Source: Dehalococcoidia bacterium
Lineage (GTDB): Bacteria > Chloroflexota > Dehalococcoidia > Lucifugimonadales > Australimonadaceae
NCBI GenBank assembly: GCA_021296055.1
Contig: JAGWBE010000004.1
Coordinates: 1 to 33,904 of the forward strand
Direction of reading: 5' to 3'
Length of the DNA stretch: 33,904 nt
A program made the translations under genes and the position numbers. Positions within the stretch are counted from its first letter, which is position 1; the number at the start of each line of letters is the position of its first letter. Below are positions 1 to 7,678 of the stretch, in pieces. A model generated the notes under the pieces. The model was not told the origin of the DNA, did no database searches, and saw nothing but the letters and a program-made list of their open reading frames with translations.

Positions 1-159
1 GTAGTAGGGCTTGCCCAGAATCGTGCTGCCGATCACTCCGTCGTCGGTGAAGGGCGTTGCAAGCCATGCCTGCAGCGCAAAGGCCGCGCCGATGAGAACC
101 AGGAGCGCTGCGTAGAGCCGCCGCTCGTGTCGGGGGATTTCCCCCGCGCTAGTAGCCAC
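1..159 (-). CDS. Membrane protein, N-terminal part only (cut by window edge)
   Basis: An open frame runs off the left edge of the window and gives 53 codons from a GTG at 159-157. An in-frame TAG lies two codons upstream, which fixes the start at or after this GTG. The product begins with a short charged stretch (MATSAGEIPRHERRLYA), then one hydrophobic helix at about residues 18-34, then a polar segment that looks extracytoplasmic. This suits the first membrane segment of a polytopic membrane protein, but I do not recognise the family. It lies downstream of the ABC exporter pair on the same strand and could be cotranscribed, although about 140 bases of structured non-coding DNA lie between. 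Only a weak purine-rich ribosome site (AGAGA) precedes the GTG. Confidence 0.5.
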   Translation of the reverse strand, partial: MATSAGEIPRHERRLYAALLVLIGAAFALQAWLATPFTDDGVIGSTILGKPYY

Positions 160-164
160 TCTCT

Positions 165-290
165 AACACGCTCCGTTTCTGAGATGCGGCGAGGCAGCCG
201 CCACGCACGAAGGCTAACACTCCGCTGTCCATCTCACCCGAACGGAGGCGAGATTCCCATCCCCGCTTTCGCGGAAACAACGGATGCGAG
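165..290. repeat. Structured intergenic element with nested inverted repeats
   Basis: This non-coding stretch holds nested complementary arms: CTCCGTT (171-177) with AACGGAG (241-247), and inside it GAGATG (181-186) with CATCTC (230-235). The interior carries a GCGGC/GCCGC hairpin at 186-201. A second hairpin follows, CCGC-TTTC-GCGG (263-274), inside CATCC (258-262) and GGATG (282-286). The core CCGCTTTCGCGG resembles dispersed palindromes that are common in environmental bacterial genomes. It may be a degenerate interspersed repeat or a transcribed structure between the ABC permease and the next gene. Confidence 0.4.
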
Positions 291-297
291 TGTGGCC

Positions 298-1575
298 TTA
301 GCCGCCGCGCAGCGTGCGCAGCAGGTGGCCGAGGCGCGGGGGTTGCCCGTAGGTCAGCAGGTAGGCGCGGAACACGCGCGCCGTGAGCGCGATGGCGGCG
401 GCTACGCCGGCGGCGAGGATGGCGAGGCTGAGGGCAACGTCCCACCCGCTCATACCGCCGAGGCCGAGGCGCATCAGACTCGTCACCGGGGCGGTGATGG
501 GGATGAAGGAGAGCGTCCGCGCGAGCGTCGAATCGGGGTTCTCGAGCAGCGTGAACATGAACCACATCGGCGCTATCGCGGGCACGATGACCAGCGCGGT
601 GATGTTGCTCGCCTGCCGTTGGTTGGTGGTGATTGCGCCGATGGCCGCCAGCGAGGCGCCGATCAGCGCGTAGCCCAGAACGAAGTAGGCAAGAGCGGCG
701 GCGGCGTTGCCCAGGGAGGGCAAGCGGGCAAGGTCGATGGGCCAATCCATGATGGCGCCGAGGGCGAGCGCCAAGGCGACGAGCGACGCGGCCCACACGG
801 CTATCTGCGCCAGGCCCGCGGCGCCCAAGCCGATGAGCTTGCCGTACATCAGGTGCTCCGGATCGATGGAAGAGAGAAGCACCTCCATCATGCGGTTCTC
901 TTTTTCCTCCGTCAGCCCTTGCAGCAGGTAGCCGGAGGCGGTGAAGGCCGACACGATGAACAGTACGCCTACGGCCATGAACAGCAGCGTGTCAATGATG
1001 CCGTCGTCGTCATCGGCGGGCGCGCCCGAATCGCTCACCTCGACCACGCTCAACCGGTAGGGCGTAACGGCGCGGTCGAGCAAATCGGCGCTGACCTGAC
1101 CGTCGAAGAGGTTCTGCGCGACGAAGCGGCGCAGGGCGTTGTTTCCTCCGAATCCGCCGCTATCGAATAGGCCGGGGCGCTCCTCTCGCATCTCCACGAT
1201 CCTCCCTGTCGCAAGGAAGTCCGCCGGGAAGATGAAGAGGCGCTCGATGCGCCCGGCGAGCAGGTCGCGCGTGGCCGCCTGCTCGTCGGCGTAGAGCGTG
1301 AAGCGCGTATCGGCCTGCTGCCAGAAGCGCGAGAAGAGCGGCTGGCCGTCCGCGCCGATAGTGCGGTCTACGTAGCCGAAGAGCGTCTCTGCGGCGGGCG
1401 CAGCGGACGGCGCGTCATCGCCGGGGGCGTCGTCCGCGCCGACGGCTTGGAAGATGGCCGCGGCGGCAAGCCCCAGAATCACTAGCGCCGGGACAAGCGC
1501 GACGAAGGCGCGGTAGGACAAGCGGCCCGTGGTGACGGAGAATTCGTGCCGGGCGACGAGCCACGTCTTACGCAT
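298..1575 (-). CDS. ABC-2 type exporter permease (NatB-like)
   Basis: This 425-residue membrane subunit has the layout of the ABC-2/NatB permease family. One transmembrane helix lies near residues 22-45, then comes a large extracytoplasmic domain of roughly 150 residues, then about five more helices from residue 190 to 400 (for example around LLFMAVGVLFIVSAFTA). The polar stretch TEEKENRMMEVLLSS between helices is typical of NatB-like permeases. It overlaps the 3' end of the ATPase gene by 8 bases, so the two are translationally coupled and form one exporter, probably with a homodimeric ATPase. The substrate cannot be told from sequence; relatives export Na+, drugs or peptides. Confidence 0.88.
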   Translation of the reverse strand: MRKTWLVARHEFSVTTGRLSYRAFVALVPALVILGLAAAAIFQAVGADDAPGDDAPSAAPAAETLFGYVDRTIGADGQPLFSRFWQQADTRFTLYADEQAATRDLLAGRIERLFIFPADFLATGRIVEMREERPGLFDSGGFGGNNALRRFVAQNLFDGQVSADLLDRAVTPYRLSVVEVSDSGAPADDDDGIIDTLLFMAVGVLFIVSAFTASGYLLQGLTEEKENRMMEVLLSSIDPEHLMYGKLIGLGAAGLAQIAVWAASLVALALALGAIMDWPIDLARLPSLGNAAAALAYFVLGYALIGASLAAIGAITTNQRQASNITALVIVPAIAPMWFMFTLLENPDSTLARTLSFIPITAPVTSLMRLGLGGMSGWDVALSLAILAAGVAAAIALTARVFRAYLLTYGQPPRLGHLLRTLRGG

Positions 1576-2497
1576 CGTCCTGCTCCACCACGCGCAGGAA
1601 TATCTCCTCGAGGCTTGGCGCGGCCAGTTCGAAGCGATCGATCTTCGCGCCGCGGTCGAGCAGCGCGCGCAGCACGGCCTCCGGCGCGCAGCCGTCCGCC
1701 AGCGCCAGCACGTACCCTGCGCCGTCGCGCCGCCAGTCGGTTACGCCGTCGATGGCGTCCGGCGCCTGATCGGCGGCCACGAACACGCCGCCGCCGGAGA
1801 ATGCGCGCTTTATCTCGGAGAGCGCGCCGTCGAGCACGACGCGGCCCTCGTTCACCATCAGCACGCGGTCGCATATCTCCTCCACGTCGGTCATCTGATG
1901 GGTGGAGAAGATGATGGCCGCGCCCTCTGCGCGCAGCTCCGCCACTACATCCTTCATCAACCGCGCGTTGACGGGGTCTAGGCCGCTGAAGGGTTCGTCC
2001 AGCACGATGAAGGCGGGCTCGTGGACAAGGGCGGCGGCGAACTGGGTCAGTTGGCCGAGGCCGCGGCTCAGCTCGCGCACGCGCTTGCGGCGGTGCGGCT
2101 CCAAACCGAGGCGCGCGAGCAGAACGTCGGCGCGGCGCAGGGCGCGCTCGCGCGGCATGCCCCTCAACTCGGCCAGGTAACAGAGGTTGGGGAGCAGGCG
2201 AAGACCCTGGTAGAGGCCGCGTTCTTCGGGCAGATAGCCGATGCGCTCCCGCGCGGCCAGACTCAACTCGCCGCCGAACACCGACACGCCTCCCGCGTCG
2301 GGCCGCACGATGCCGAGCAGCATGCGGATGGTCGTCGTCTTGCCCGCGCCATTCGGCCCTACGAGGCCGACAATCTCGCCTGGCCGCACGGCGAGCGAGA
2401 CATCCCGCACCGCAGCGCGGTCGCCGAACCGCTTCCACAGACCGCTCGCCTCCACGATGGGCGAGTTAAGGTCTGGGGAGGGGCGCCGGGCGGTCAT
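1568..2497 (-). CDS. ABC transporter ATP-binding protein (NatA-like, with C-terminal extension)
   Basis: This 309-residue ABC ATPase powers the permease that follows. The Walker A motif GPNGAGKT is at about residues 47-54, the signature LSRGLGQ at 143-149, Walker B FIVLDEP at 163-169, and the switch His in STHQM follows. Residues after about 220 form the extension seen in ABC-2 exporter ATPases of the NatA/DUF4162 kind. In the signature the usual LSGG is LSRG, a common variant in this subfamily. A TTGACA hexamer lies upstream on the minus strand (about 2533-2528), but no convincing -10 box sits at the right distance, so I do not call a promoter. Confidence 0.92.
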   Translation of the reverse strand: MTARRPSPDLNSPIVEASGLWKRFGDRAAVRDVSLAVRPGEIVGLVGPNGAGKTTTIRMLLGIVRPDAGGVSVFGGELSLAARERIGYLPEERGLYQGLRLLPNLCYLAELRGMPRERALRRADVLLARLGLEPHRRKRVRELSRGLGQLTQFAAALVHEPAFIVLDEPFSGLDPVNARLMKDVVAELRAEGAAIIFSTHQMTDVEEICDRVLMVNEGRVVLDGALSEIKRAFSGGGVFVAADQAPDAIDGVTDWRRDGAGYVLALADGCAPEAVLRALLDRGAKIDRFELAAPSLEEIFLRVVEQDDA

Positions 2498-2592
2498 AAG
2501 GTTAAGCCTTGCCGCGCAGGGCGGTGGTTGTCAATGAAGTGATAGGGGATATGGGAAGCCCCCCTCCCCGCACTGCCACCGGATGCGTCGGG

Positions 2593-2598
2593 TATACT
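2593..2598 (+). promoter_or_regulatory. -10 box of the peptide deformylase gene (probable leaderless start)
   Basis: TATACT is followed by only six bases before the ATG at 2605, and there is no Shine-Dalgarno sequence. A transcript starting 6-7 bases after the box would begin at or next to the start codon. No clear -35 hexamer is visible. Confidence 0.5.
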
Positions 2599-2604
2599 CT
2601 CCCC

Positions 2605-3147
2605 ATGGCCATCCTGCCTATGCATTACATCGGGCGAGACCCCATCCTCCGCGAGCGGGCGCGCAAGGTGAAAGACCCCACCACCCCCGCCATGCGCAAG
2701 CTCGCAGCCGACATGGTCGAGTCGATGCATCACTACGCCGGCGTCGGCCTCGCCGCCAACCAGATCGGCTCCCTCCACCGCCTCGCGGTCATCCAATTGC
2801 CCGAGGACGACGAGCCGCGCATCCTCTTCAACCTCGAGGTAACTCGCAAGGAGGGCGAGCGCGAGGTAACCGAGGGCTGCCTCAGCCTGCCCGGCTACCG
2901 CGCCAACATCCTCCGCGCCGAGTGCGTGTCCGCGCGCGCGATCGACGGCGAGGGACGGCCCGTGCGCGTCAAGCGGGCGGAGGGGCTGCTGGCCCAGGCC
3001 CTCGAACACGAGGACGACCACCTGAACGGCATCCTCTACGTAGACCACCTGCGCTCCAACGACGACCTCTACGAGGTGGAGCCGGGGACGGAAGAGGACG
3101 GTGAGACGGAGGCAGACGCGGAAGAAGCGGCCTCCGCCGCGGGCTAG
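2605..3147 (+). CDS. def: Peptide deformylase
   Basis: This enzyme removes the N-formyl group from the initiator methionine of new proteins in the cytoplasm. All three family motifs are present in the 180-residue product: GVGLAANQIG (46-55), EGCLS (90-94) and HEDDH (135-139). They supply the metal ligands Cys92, His135 and His139 and the catalytic Glu136. The frame is open further upstream, but the ATG at 2605 gives the usual N-terminus of the family and sits directly after a good -10 box. The last 25 residues form an acidic, low-complexity tail (EPGTEEDGETEADAEE) beyond the catalytic domain. secD follows after 80 bases on the same strand. Confidence 0.95.
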   Translation: MAILPMHYIGRDPILRERARKVKDPTTPAMRKLAADMVESMHHYAGVGLAANQIGSLHRLAVIQLPEDDEPRILFNLEVTRKEGEREVTEGCLSLPGYRANILRAECVSARAIDGEGRPVRVKRAEGLLAQALEHEDDHLNGILYVDHLRSNDDLYEVEPGTEEDGETEADAEEAASAAG

Positions 3148-3227
3148 GCCGTCCCTGCGCGTGATAGACTGCGCCTTCGCGCCCGCCGCCAAGCGGACGC
3201 GCTCATCCTCTGACCAGGTTCGACGAC

Positions 3228-4595
3228 TTGCTCCGTAGGCTCAACTGGAAGTCGCTGTTGCTTATCGCCGCGGTGGTCGGCCTGTCCGTCGCCGCTCTCG
3301 CAGTCCAGAACGTCGACTTGCGCGTCCTCGGCGCGCGCTTCGAGCGCGGCTCCGACGAGGTGCTCGGCATGCAGCTCGGCCTCGACCTCGCCGGCGGCAC
3401 GCACCTCGTCTTCCAGGCAGGCGACGAGACTCTCGCGCCCACGGACGACCAGATGGAAGGCCTGGTGCGCATCATCAACCGCCGCGTGGACAGCCTGGGG
3501 GTGGCCGAGCCGAACATCCAGCGCCTCGGCGCCGACCGCCTGCTCGTGCAGTTGCCCGGCATCGAGGACGTGGAGCGCGCCAAGCGGCTCATCGGCCAGA
3601 CGGCGAGCCTCGAAATTGTCGAGCGTGTCTGCGGCGGCGTCAACGCCGCCACGGGCGAGTGCGTGAACCCCGAGGACACCACCGTGCTCACCGGCGAAGA
3701 CCTGTCCCAGTCCTTCGCCACGCAGGACACCGTTACCAACGAACCCATCGTCACCTTCGAGCTCAACAGCGGCGCGGCGCGGCGCTTCGCCGAAGTCACC
3801 CAGCGCATCTTCAACTCCAACACCAACCGCCGCCTCACCTTCAAGCTCGACGGCGCAGACCTGGTGGAGACGGTCGTCCAATCGCCCATCCTCTCCGGGC
3901 GCGGTCAGATAAGCGGCAGCTTCAGCACCAGCGAGGCGCGCGACCTCGCCATCCAGATCGAATCGGGCCGCCTCCCCGTCCCCATCGCCGTCATCACCGA
4001 GCAACTCGTCGCCGCCTCCCTCGGCGACGAATCGCTCCAGGACAGCCTGATCGCCGGACTCGTCGGCCTTGCGCTGGTGCTCTTCTTCATGGCCGCCTAC
4101 TACCGGGGCGCCGGGTTCGCCGCCGCCTTCGCCCTGGTCATCTACACCGCCATCGTCCTCGCCGTCTTCAAACTGCTGCCCGTCACCCTCACCCTCGCCG
4201 GGGTCGCCGCCTTTATCCTCTCACTAGGCATGGCCGTGGACGCGAATATCCTCATCTTCGAGCGGATGAAGGAGGAGTTGCGCGTCGGACGCACGGTGCA
4301 GACCGCGATACAGACGGGCTTCGCCCGCGCCTGGCCCTCCATTCGCGACGGCAACGCCTCGACCCTCATCATCGCGAGCATTCTGTTCCTGTTCGGCACG
4401 CGCACCACCAACTCCGCCGTTACGGGCTTCGCCGTAGTCTTGTTCATCGGCGTGCTAGTGAGCCTCATCACCGCCATCTTCGTCAGCCGCAACCTGTTGA
4501 CGCTGATGGCCGTTACGCCCCTGAACCGCTTCCCGCGTGTCTTCACTCCCGAATCGCTGCCCAAGCGCGGCGAAGGCGCGGAGGGTGCGCCGTGA
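3228..4595 (+). CDS. secD: Protein translocase subunit SecD
   Basis: SecD works with SecF in the membrane to pull preproteins through SecYEG using the proton gradient. The 455-residue product has an N-terminal helix (about 8-26), the periplasmic P1 region with the motif LGLDLAGGTHLVF, and a C-terminal block of five helices with the conserved stretch MAVDANILIFERMKEEL. The likely start is the TTG at 3228, which gives a normal N-terminus (MLRRLNWKS) about 10 bases after an AGG; no ATG or GTG fits better. Its stop overlaps the secF start as GTGA. The usual upstream yajC is absent here; the neighbour is peptide deformylase. Confidence 0.95.
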   Translation: MLRRLNWKSLLLIAAVVGLSVAALAVQNVDLRVLGARFERGSDEVLGMQLGLDLAGGTHLVFQAGDETLAPTDDQMEGLVRIINRRVDSLGVAEPNIQRLGADRLLVQLPGIEDVERAKRLIGQTASLEIVERVCGGVNAATGECVNPEDTTVLTGEDLSQSFATQDTVTNEPIVTFELNSGAARRFAEVTQRIFNSNTNRRLTFKLDGADLVETVVQSPILSGRGQISGSFSTSEARDLAIQIESGRLPVPIAVITEQLVAASLGDESLQDSLIAGLVGLALVLFFMAAYYRGAGFAAAFALVIYTAIVLAVFKLLPVTLTLAGVAAFILSLGMAVDANILIFERMKEELRVGRTVQTAIQTGFARAWPSIRDGNASTLIIASILFLFGTRTTNSAVTGFAVVLFIGVLVSLITAIFVSRNLLTLMAVTPLNRFPRVFTPESLPKRGEGAEGAP

Positions 4596-5557
4596 ACCTG
4601 GTGCGCTACCGCCGCTGGCTCTTCCTCCTTTCGGCGCTGCTAGTCGTGCCCTCTCTTGTCGCGCTCCTCATTCCCCCCTCGCTCCGGCCCGGCATCGACT
4701 TCACCGGCGGCTCCGCGCTCACCGTCGAGTTCGAGCAGGCCGTGACCACCCAGCAGGTCATCGACGCGCTCGACCCCATCGGCCACGGCGACGCCATCGT
4801 CCAGGGCGTCGGCGGCGCGACCTTCTTCATTCGCACCAAAGAGCTGGAGCCGGAGGTCGTGGACGCCTCGGGCGCCGTGCTCCGCGACAGCGGGCGCGTC
4901 ATCCTGGAGGCCACGCTCACCGAGCTCGCGCCCCTGCGCGTGACGGCCGTCGACACCGTGTCCGCCGTGGTCGGCGCGGAGAACGTGCGCAACGCCATAT
5001 TTGCCGTCGCCGCCGCCTCCGCCGCCATCCTTCTCTACGTCACATGGGCCTTCCGCCGCGTGCCCAATCCCTTCCGCTACGGCACGGCGGCCATCATCGC
5101 CCTGGTGCACGACGTGGTGGTGGTGCTGGGCGTCTTCTCCTTGCTCGGCAAGTTCGCCAACGTAGAGGTGAACGCCATGTTCATCACCGGCGTGCTCACC
5201 GTCATCGGCTATAGCGTGAACGACACTATCGTCGTCTTCGACCGCCTCCGCGAGAACGTCGCGCGCCACCACGCCGCCCCTTTCATCGACGTGGTGAACC
5301 TCAGCGTGCGCGAGACGATCGGCCGCTCCCTCAACACCTCACTCACGCTGCTGGTCGTCGTGGCGGCGCTGCTGATGTTCGGCGGGCCATCGATACAGCC
5401 GTTGCTGCTGGTGCTGCTGGTGGGCGTCGTCATCGGCGCCTACAGCTCCATCTTCGTCGCCACGCTCCTGCTCGTGTCGTGGGAGACCGGCGAGCTGGGC
5501 CGCGCCCTAACCCGCCTCAACCCCTTCGGCGGCCGCCGCCAAGCCCCCGCAGCTTAG
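4592..5557 (+). CDS. secF: Protein translocase subunit SecF
   Basis: This is the 321-residue partner of SecD. It begins at a GTG whose last two bases belong to the secD stop, so the two are translationally coupled. The protein has an N-terminal helix, the SecF motif GIDFTGGSALTVEF near residue 35, and a C-terminal five-helix block with YSVNDTIVVFDRLREN. SecD and SecF are separate proteins here rather than a fused SecDF. The gene ends 15 bases from the convergent comEA-like gene. Confidence 0.95.
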   Translation: MNLVRYRRWLFLLSALLVVPSLVALLIPPSLRPGIDFTGGSALTVEFEQAVTTQQVIDALDPIGHGDAIVQGVGGATFFIRTKELEPEVVDASGAVLRDSGRVILEATLTELAPLRVTAVDTVSAVVGAENVRNAIFAVAAASAAILLYVTWAFRRVPNPFRYGTAAIIALVHDVVVVLGVFSLLGKFANVEVNAMFITGVLTVIGYSVNDTIVVFDRLRENVARHHAAPFIDVVNLSVRETIGRSLNTSLTLLVVVAALLMFGGPSIQPLLLVLLVGVVIGAYSSIFVATLLLVSWETGELGRALTRLNPFGGRRQAPAA

Positions 5558-5572
5558 CCCCACCGCCGCCCG

Positions 5573-5956
5573 TCACTCCCCGACACTGATGAGGTCGCGG
5601 ATGGCCTCGTAGATGGTCGGGCCGATGCCCCGCACTGCCATCAGGTGGTCGGTGCGCAGGTAAGGCCCATTGGCCATGCGATACTCCACGATGCGGTCGG
5701 CCAGCACCTCGCCGATGCGCGGCAACCGCTCCAGCTCGGCGCGGCTGGCCGTATTGATGTTGAGCGGCGCCCCGCCGATGGGGGTAGGCGTAGGCGCGGG
5801 GGCGACGGACGGCGCAGCCTCCCGCTCCGGCGGCGTCACGACCTTCACTCCGGCGGGAGACGGTTGTCCAAAGGCGAGCCACGCCGCGCCCATCAGCCCA
5901 ACCGCCGCCGCTATAACAAGGGCCGTGCGATAGGCGTTGCGCTGCCAAGCAGTCAT
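5573..5956 (-). CDS. comEA: ComEA-like helix-hairpin-helix DNA-binding protein
   Basis: The 127-residue product has one N-terminal membrane helix (about residues 10-29), a Pro/Thr/Ala-rich linker (about 35-62) and a C-terminal double helix-hairpin-helix domain from residue 64. That domain begins LNINTASRAELERLPRIG and ends with the second hairpin VRGIGPTIYEAI. This is the layout of ComEA, the membrane-anchored DNA receptor of natural transformation. No comEC or other competence gene is adjacent, so a role in DNA uptake is inferred from the family only. The gene converges on secF. Confidence 0.85.
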   Translation of the reverse strand: MTAWQRNAYRTALVIAAAVGLMGAAWLAFGQPSPAGVKVVTPPEREAAPSVAPAPTPTPIGGAPLNINTASRAELERLPRIGEVLADRIVEYRMANGPYLRTDHLMAVRGIGPTIYEAIRDLISVGE

Positions 5957-5964
5957 GCGCGGCC

Positions 5965-5970
5965 TGTATA
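5965..5970 (-). promoter_or_regulatory. -10 box of the comEA-like gene (probable leaderless or near-leaderless start)
   Basis: On the minus strand TATACA lies eight bases before the ATG at 5956 and no Shine-Dalgarno sequence lies between. It matches the arrangement seen at peptide deformylase and at the crotonase gene. Confidence 0.4.
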
Positions 5971-6003
5971 CCCGCGCCGCCCCCTCCCCGCAACCCCCGC
6001 CTC

Positions 6004-6030
6004 CGTTCGCCCTGGGGGAACTCGAAGGGT
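6004..6030. repeat. Interspersed palindrome, degraded copy A
   Basis: CGTTCGCCCT (6004-6013), a 12-base loop ending AACTCGA, then AGGGT. The left arm and loop match the copy at 30517-30552, but the right arm has decayed so only about five pairs remain. It lies between the comEA-like gene and the end of the FAD enzyme gene. Confidence 0.5.
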
Positions 6031-6040
6031 ATCCTGCCCC

Positions 6041-7531
6041 TTAGCCCAGCCCCGCCCCCGCCGCCGCGCCCCGGCCGGCGATGCGCCCGAACACCGCGCC
6101 CGACATCAGCCCCGCGCCGCCGGGGTAGTTGTGGTAGAAGAGGCCACCCACCAGCTCCCCCGCCGCGTACAGCCCCGCGATGGGCGCGTCCTGGTCGTCC
6201 AGCACCTGTCCGTCGCGATTGATCTTCAGTCCGCCGAACGTGAACGTCACGCCGCACGTGACCGCGTAGCCGACGTAGGGCGGCTCGTCGATCGGCAGCG
6301 CCCAGTTCGACTTAGGCGGCTCTATCCCCTCCGTGTGAACGCTGTCGAGGAGCGTGGGGTTGTACTCGCCCGGCACGCACGCGGCGTTGAAGGCGGCCAC
6401 CGTCGCGGCCAACCCCGCCGGGTCCACCGACAGGTAGTCCGCCAACTCCTCGATGGTGTCCGCCTCCGCCATCGTAACTTGCGGGATGCGGTACTCGTCG
6501 CGCAGCAGGTGGACCGCCTTCTGGTCGAACACCTGCACCGCCATCATTTGCGGCTGCTTCAGAATCTCCCTGCCGTACTTGGCGTAGGTGTAGTTGCGGA
6601 AGTCCGCCCCCTCGTCCACGAACCGCTCGCCCCGCGCGTTCACGATGAGGCCGAACGGATAGGAGTGCTTCTGGTACAAATCGGTCACCGCGCGGTTGCC
6701 GAAGGGCGGCGCGTTCAGGTCCCATGCCACGGCGTGGCAGCCGCTCCAATGGCCGTAGGGCTGCGCGCCCACATCCAACGCCATGCGGATGCCGTCGCCC
6801 GTGTTCGTCTGCACGCCCCGCACCTTGGCCAGCTCCCAGCCGGCGCCCAGGTAGCGCGCGCGCATCTCCGCGTTCGCCTCGAACCCGCCGCACGCCAGCA
6901 CCACCGACGACGCCCGCGCCTCCTCGAACCCCTCTGCCGTCCGCACCCGCACGCCGCGCACCTTGCCCGCGTCGTCCGTCAGCAGCGCCGACGCCGCCGC
7001 GCCGTAGCGCACCTCCACCCCCTTCTCCGCGGCCAGCTCGAAGTAGCGGTCGGACAGGCCCTTGCCCCCGCCGACCGCCTCCAGCACCAAGCCGCCCCAG
7101 AAGCGGTACTTGTCCCCATCCTTGAACGCCTGCCTCCCCCACAACGGGATGAAGCGCATCCCCTGCTCCAACAGCCAGCGCATCGCGGGCTGCGACCCGC
7201 GCACCAGCAGATTGGCCAGCTCCTCGTCCGCCAGCCCCTCCGTAACGCGCATCAGATCGGCGCGGAAGTCGGCGGTGGTGTACGCGCCGACCTCCATCAC
7301 GGCGGCCTCCTGCTCCGACAGGTCGGGGATAAGGGCGCGCACGTCGTCGAAGCCGTCGAACGCGAAGCGGAACGCGCCCCCCGTGAAGTAGGTGTTGCCG
7401 CCCCGTGCGTGCTCCGGCGCCTTCTCCAACACCAGCACGCGCGCGCCCATCTCCCGCGCCGTCAACGCCGCCGAGAACGCGGCGTTCCCCGCGCCGGCCA
7501 CCACCACGTCGTACCGCTGCTCCGTCGTCAT
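6041..7531 (-). CDS. FAD-dependent oxidoreductase, TcuA/fumarate-reductase flavoprotein family
   Basis: This 496-residue flavoprotein has an N-terminal FAD-binding motif (VVVAGAGNAAFSAAL, about residues 9-23, followed by an acidic residue in VLEKAP). The second FAD segment near the C-terminus includes GLYAAGELVGG and YPGGAGLMSG. The segments SNWALPID and TCGVTFTFGG resemble tricarballylate dehydrogenase TcuA, so it probably oxidises or reduces a carboxylic acid at a C-C bond. The usual TcuB electron-transfer partner is not next to it, so the electron acceptor is unknown; it could equally be a 3-ketosteroid-dehydrogenase-like enzyme. Start: ATG at 7531 behind a strong AGGAGGG site. A TATCCT (7561-7556) could be its -10 box. 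Confidence 0.82.
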   Translation of the reverse strand: MTTEQRYDVVVAGAGNAAFSAALTAREMGARVLVLEKAPEHARGGNTYFTGGAFRFAFDGFDDVRALIPDLSEQEAAVMEVGAYTTADFRADLMRVTEGLADEELANLLVRGSQPAMRWLLEQGMRFIPLWGRQAFKDGDKYRFWGGLVLEAVGGGKGLSDRYFELAAEKGVEVRYGAAASALLTDDAGKVRGVRVRTAEGFEEARASSVVLACGGFEANAEMRARYLGAGWELAKVRGVQTNTGDGIRMALDVGAQPYGHWSGCHAVAWDLNAPPFGNRAVTDLYQKHSYPFGLIVNARGERFVDEGADFRNYTYAKYGREILKQPQMMAVQVFDQKAVHLLRDEYRIPQVTMAEADTIEELADYLSVDPAGLAATVAAFNAACVPGEYNPTLLDSVHTEGIEPPKSNWALPIDEPPYVGYAVTCGVTFTFGGLKINRDGQVLDDQDAPIAGLYAAGELVGGLFYHNYPGGAGLMSGAVFGRIAGRGAAAGAGLG

Positions 7532-7574
7532 CGCTCCCTCCTATTACGCCCGCGCAGGATACCGCAGGCGGAGA

Positions 7575-7614
7575 GATTCGTTCGCTCTGAGGCGACTCGA
7601 AGGGCGAGCGAATC
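7575..7614. repeat. Interspersed palindrome, intact copy B
   Basis: The left arm GATTCGTTCGCTCT (7575-7588) and right arm AGGGCGAGCGAATC (7601-7614) form a 14-pair stem with two G-U pairs around a 12-base loop (GAGGCGACTCGA). The loop and the proximal arm match copy C at 30517-30552. It lies in the divergent intergenic region between the FAD enzyme and endonuclease IV. Confidence 0.7.
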
Positions 7615-7620
7615 CCCGCC

Positions 7621-7638
7621 CGCCTATACTGATAGGCG
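7621..7638 (+). promoter_or_regulatory. -10 box inside a small hairpin upstream of nfo
   Basis: TATACT at 7625-7630 is a good -10 box for the endonuclease IV gene. It is embedded in a perfect inverted repeat, CGCCTAT (7621-7627) and ATAGGCG (7632-7638) with a four-base spacer. No -35 hexamer is apparent. The dyad could be an operator overlapping the promoter. Confidence 0.4.
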
Positions 7639-7678
7639 CGGCCCGCCGGGCAGCGGCGGCCGGGGAGAGTGGCAGGCT

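Noticed and set aside
2509..2604. Extended N-terminus for peptide deformylase from an upstream ATG
   Set aside because: The 32 extra residues do not match the family and would overlap the putative promoter; the ATG at 2605 gives the standard N-terminus.
3214..3240. tRNA-like T-arm (AGGTTCGACGACTTG)
   Set aside because: No matching acceptor stem, anticodon arm or D-arm surrounds it, and it lies at the start of secD.
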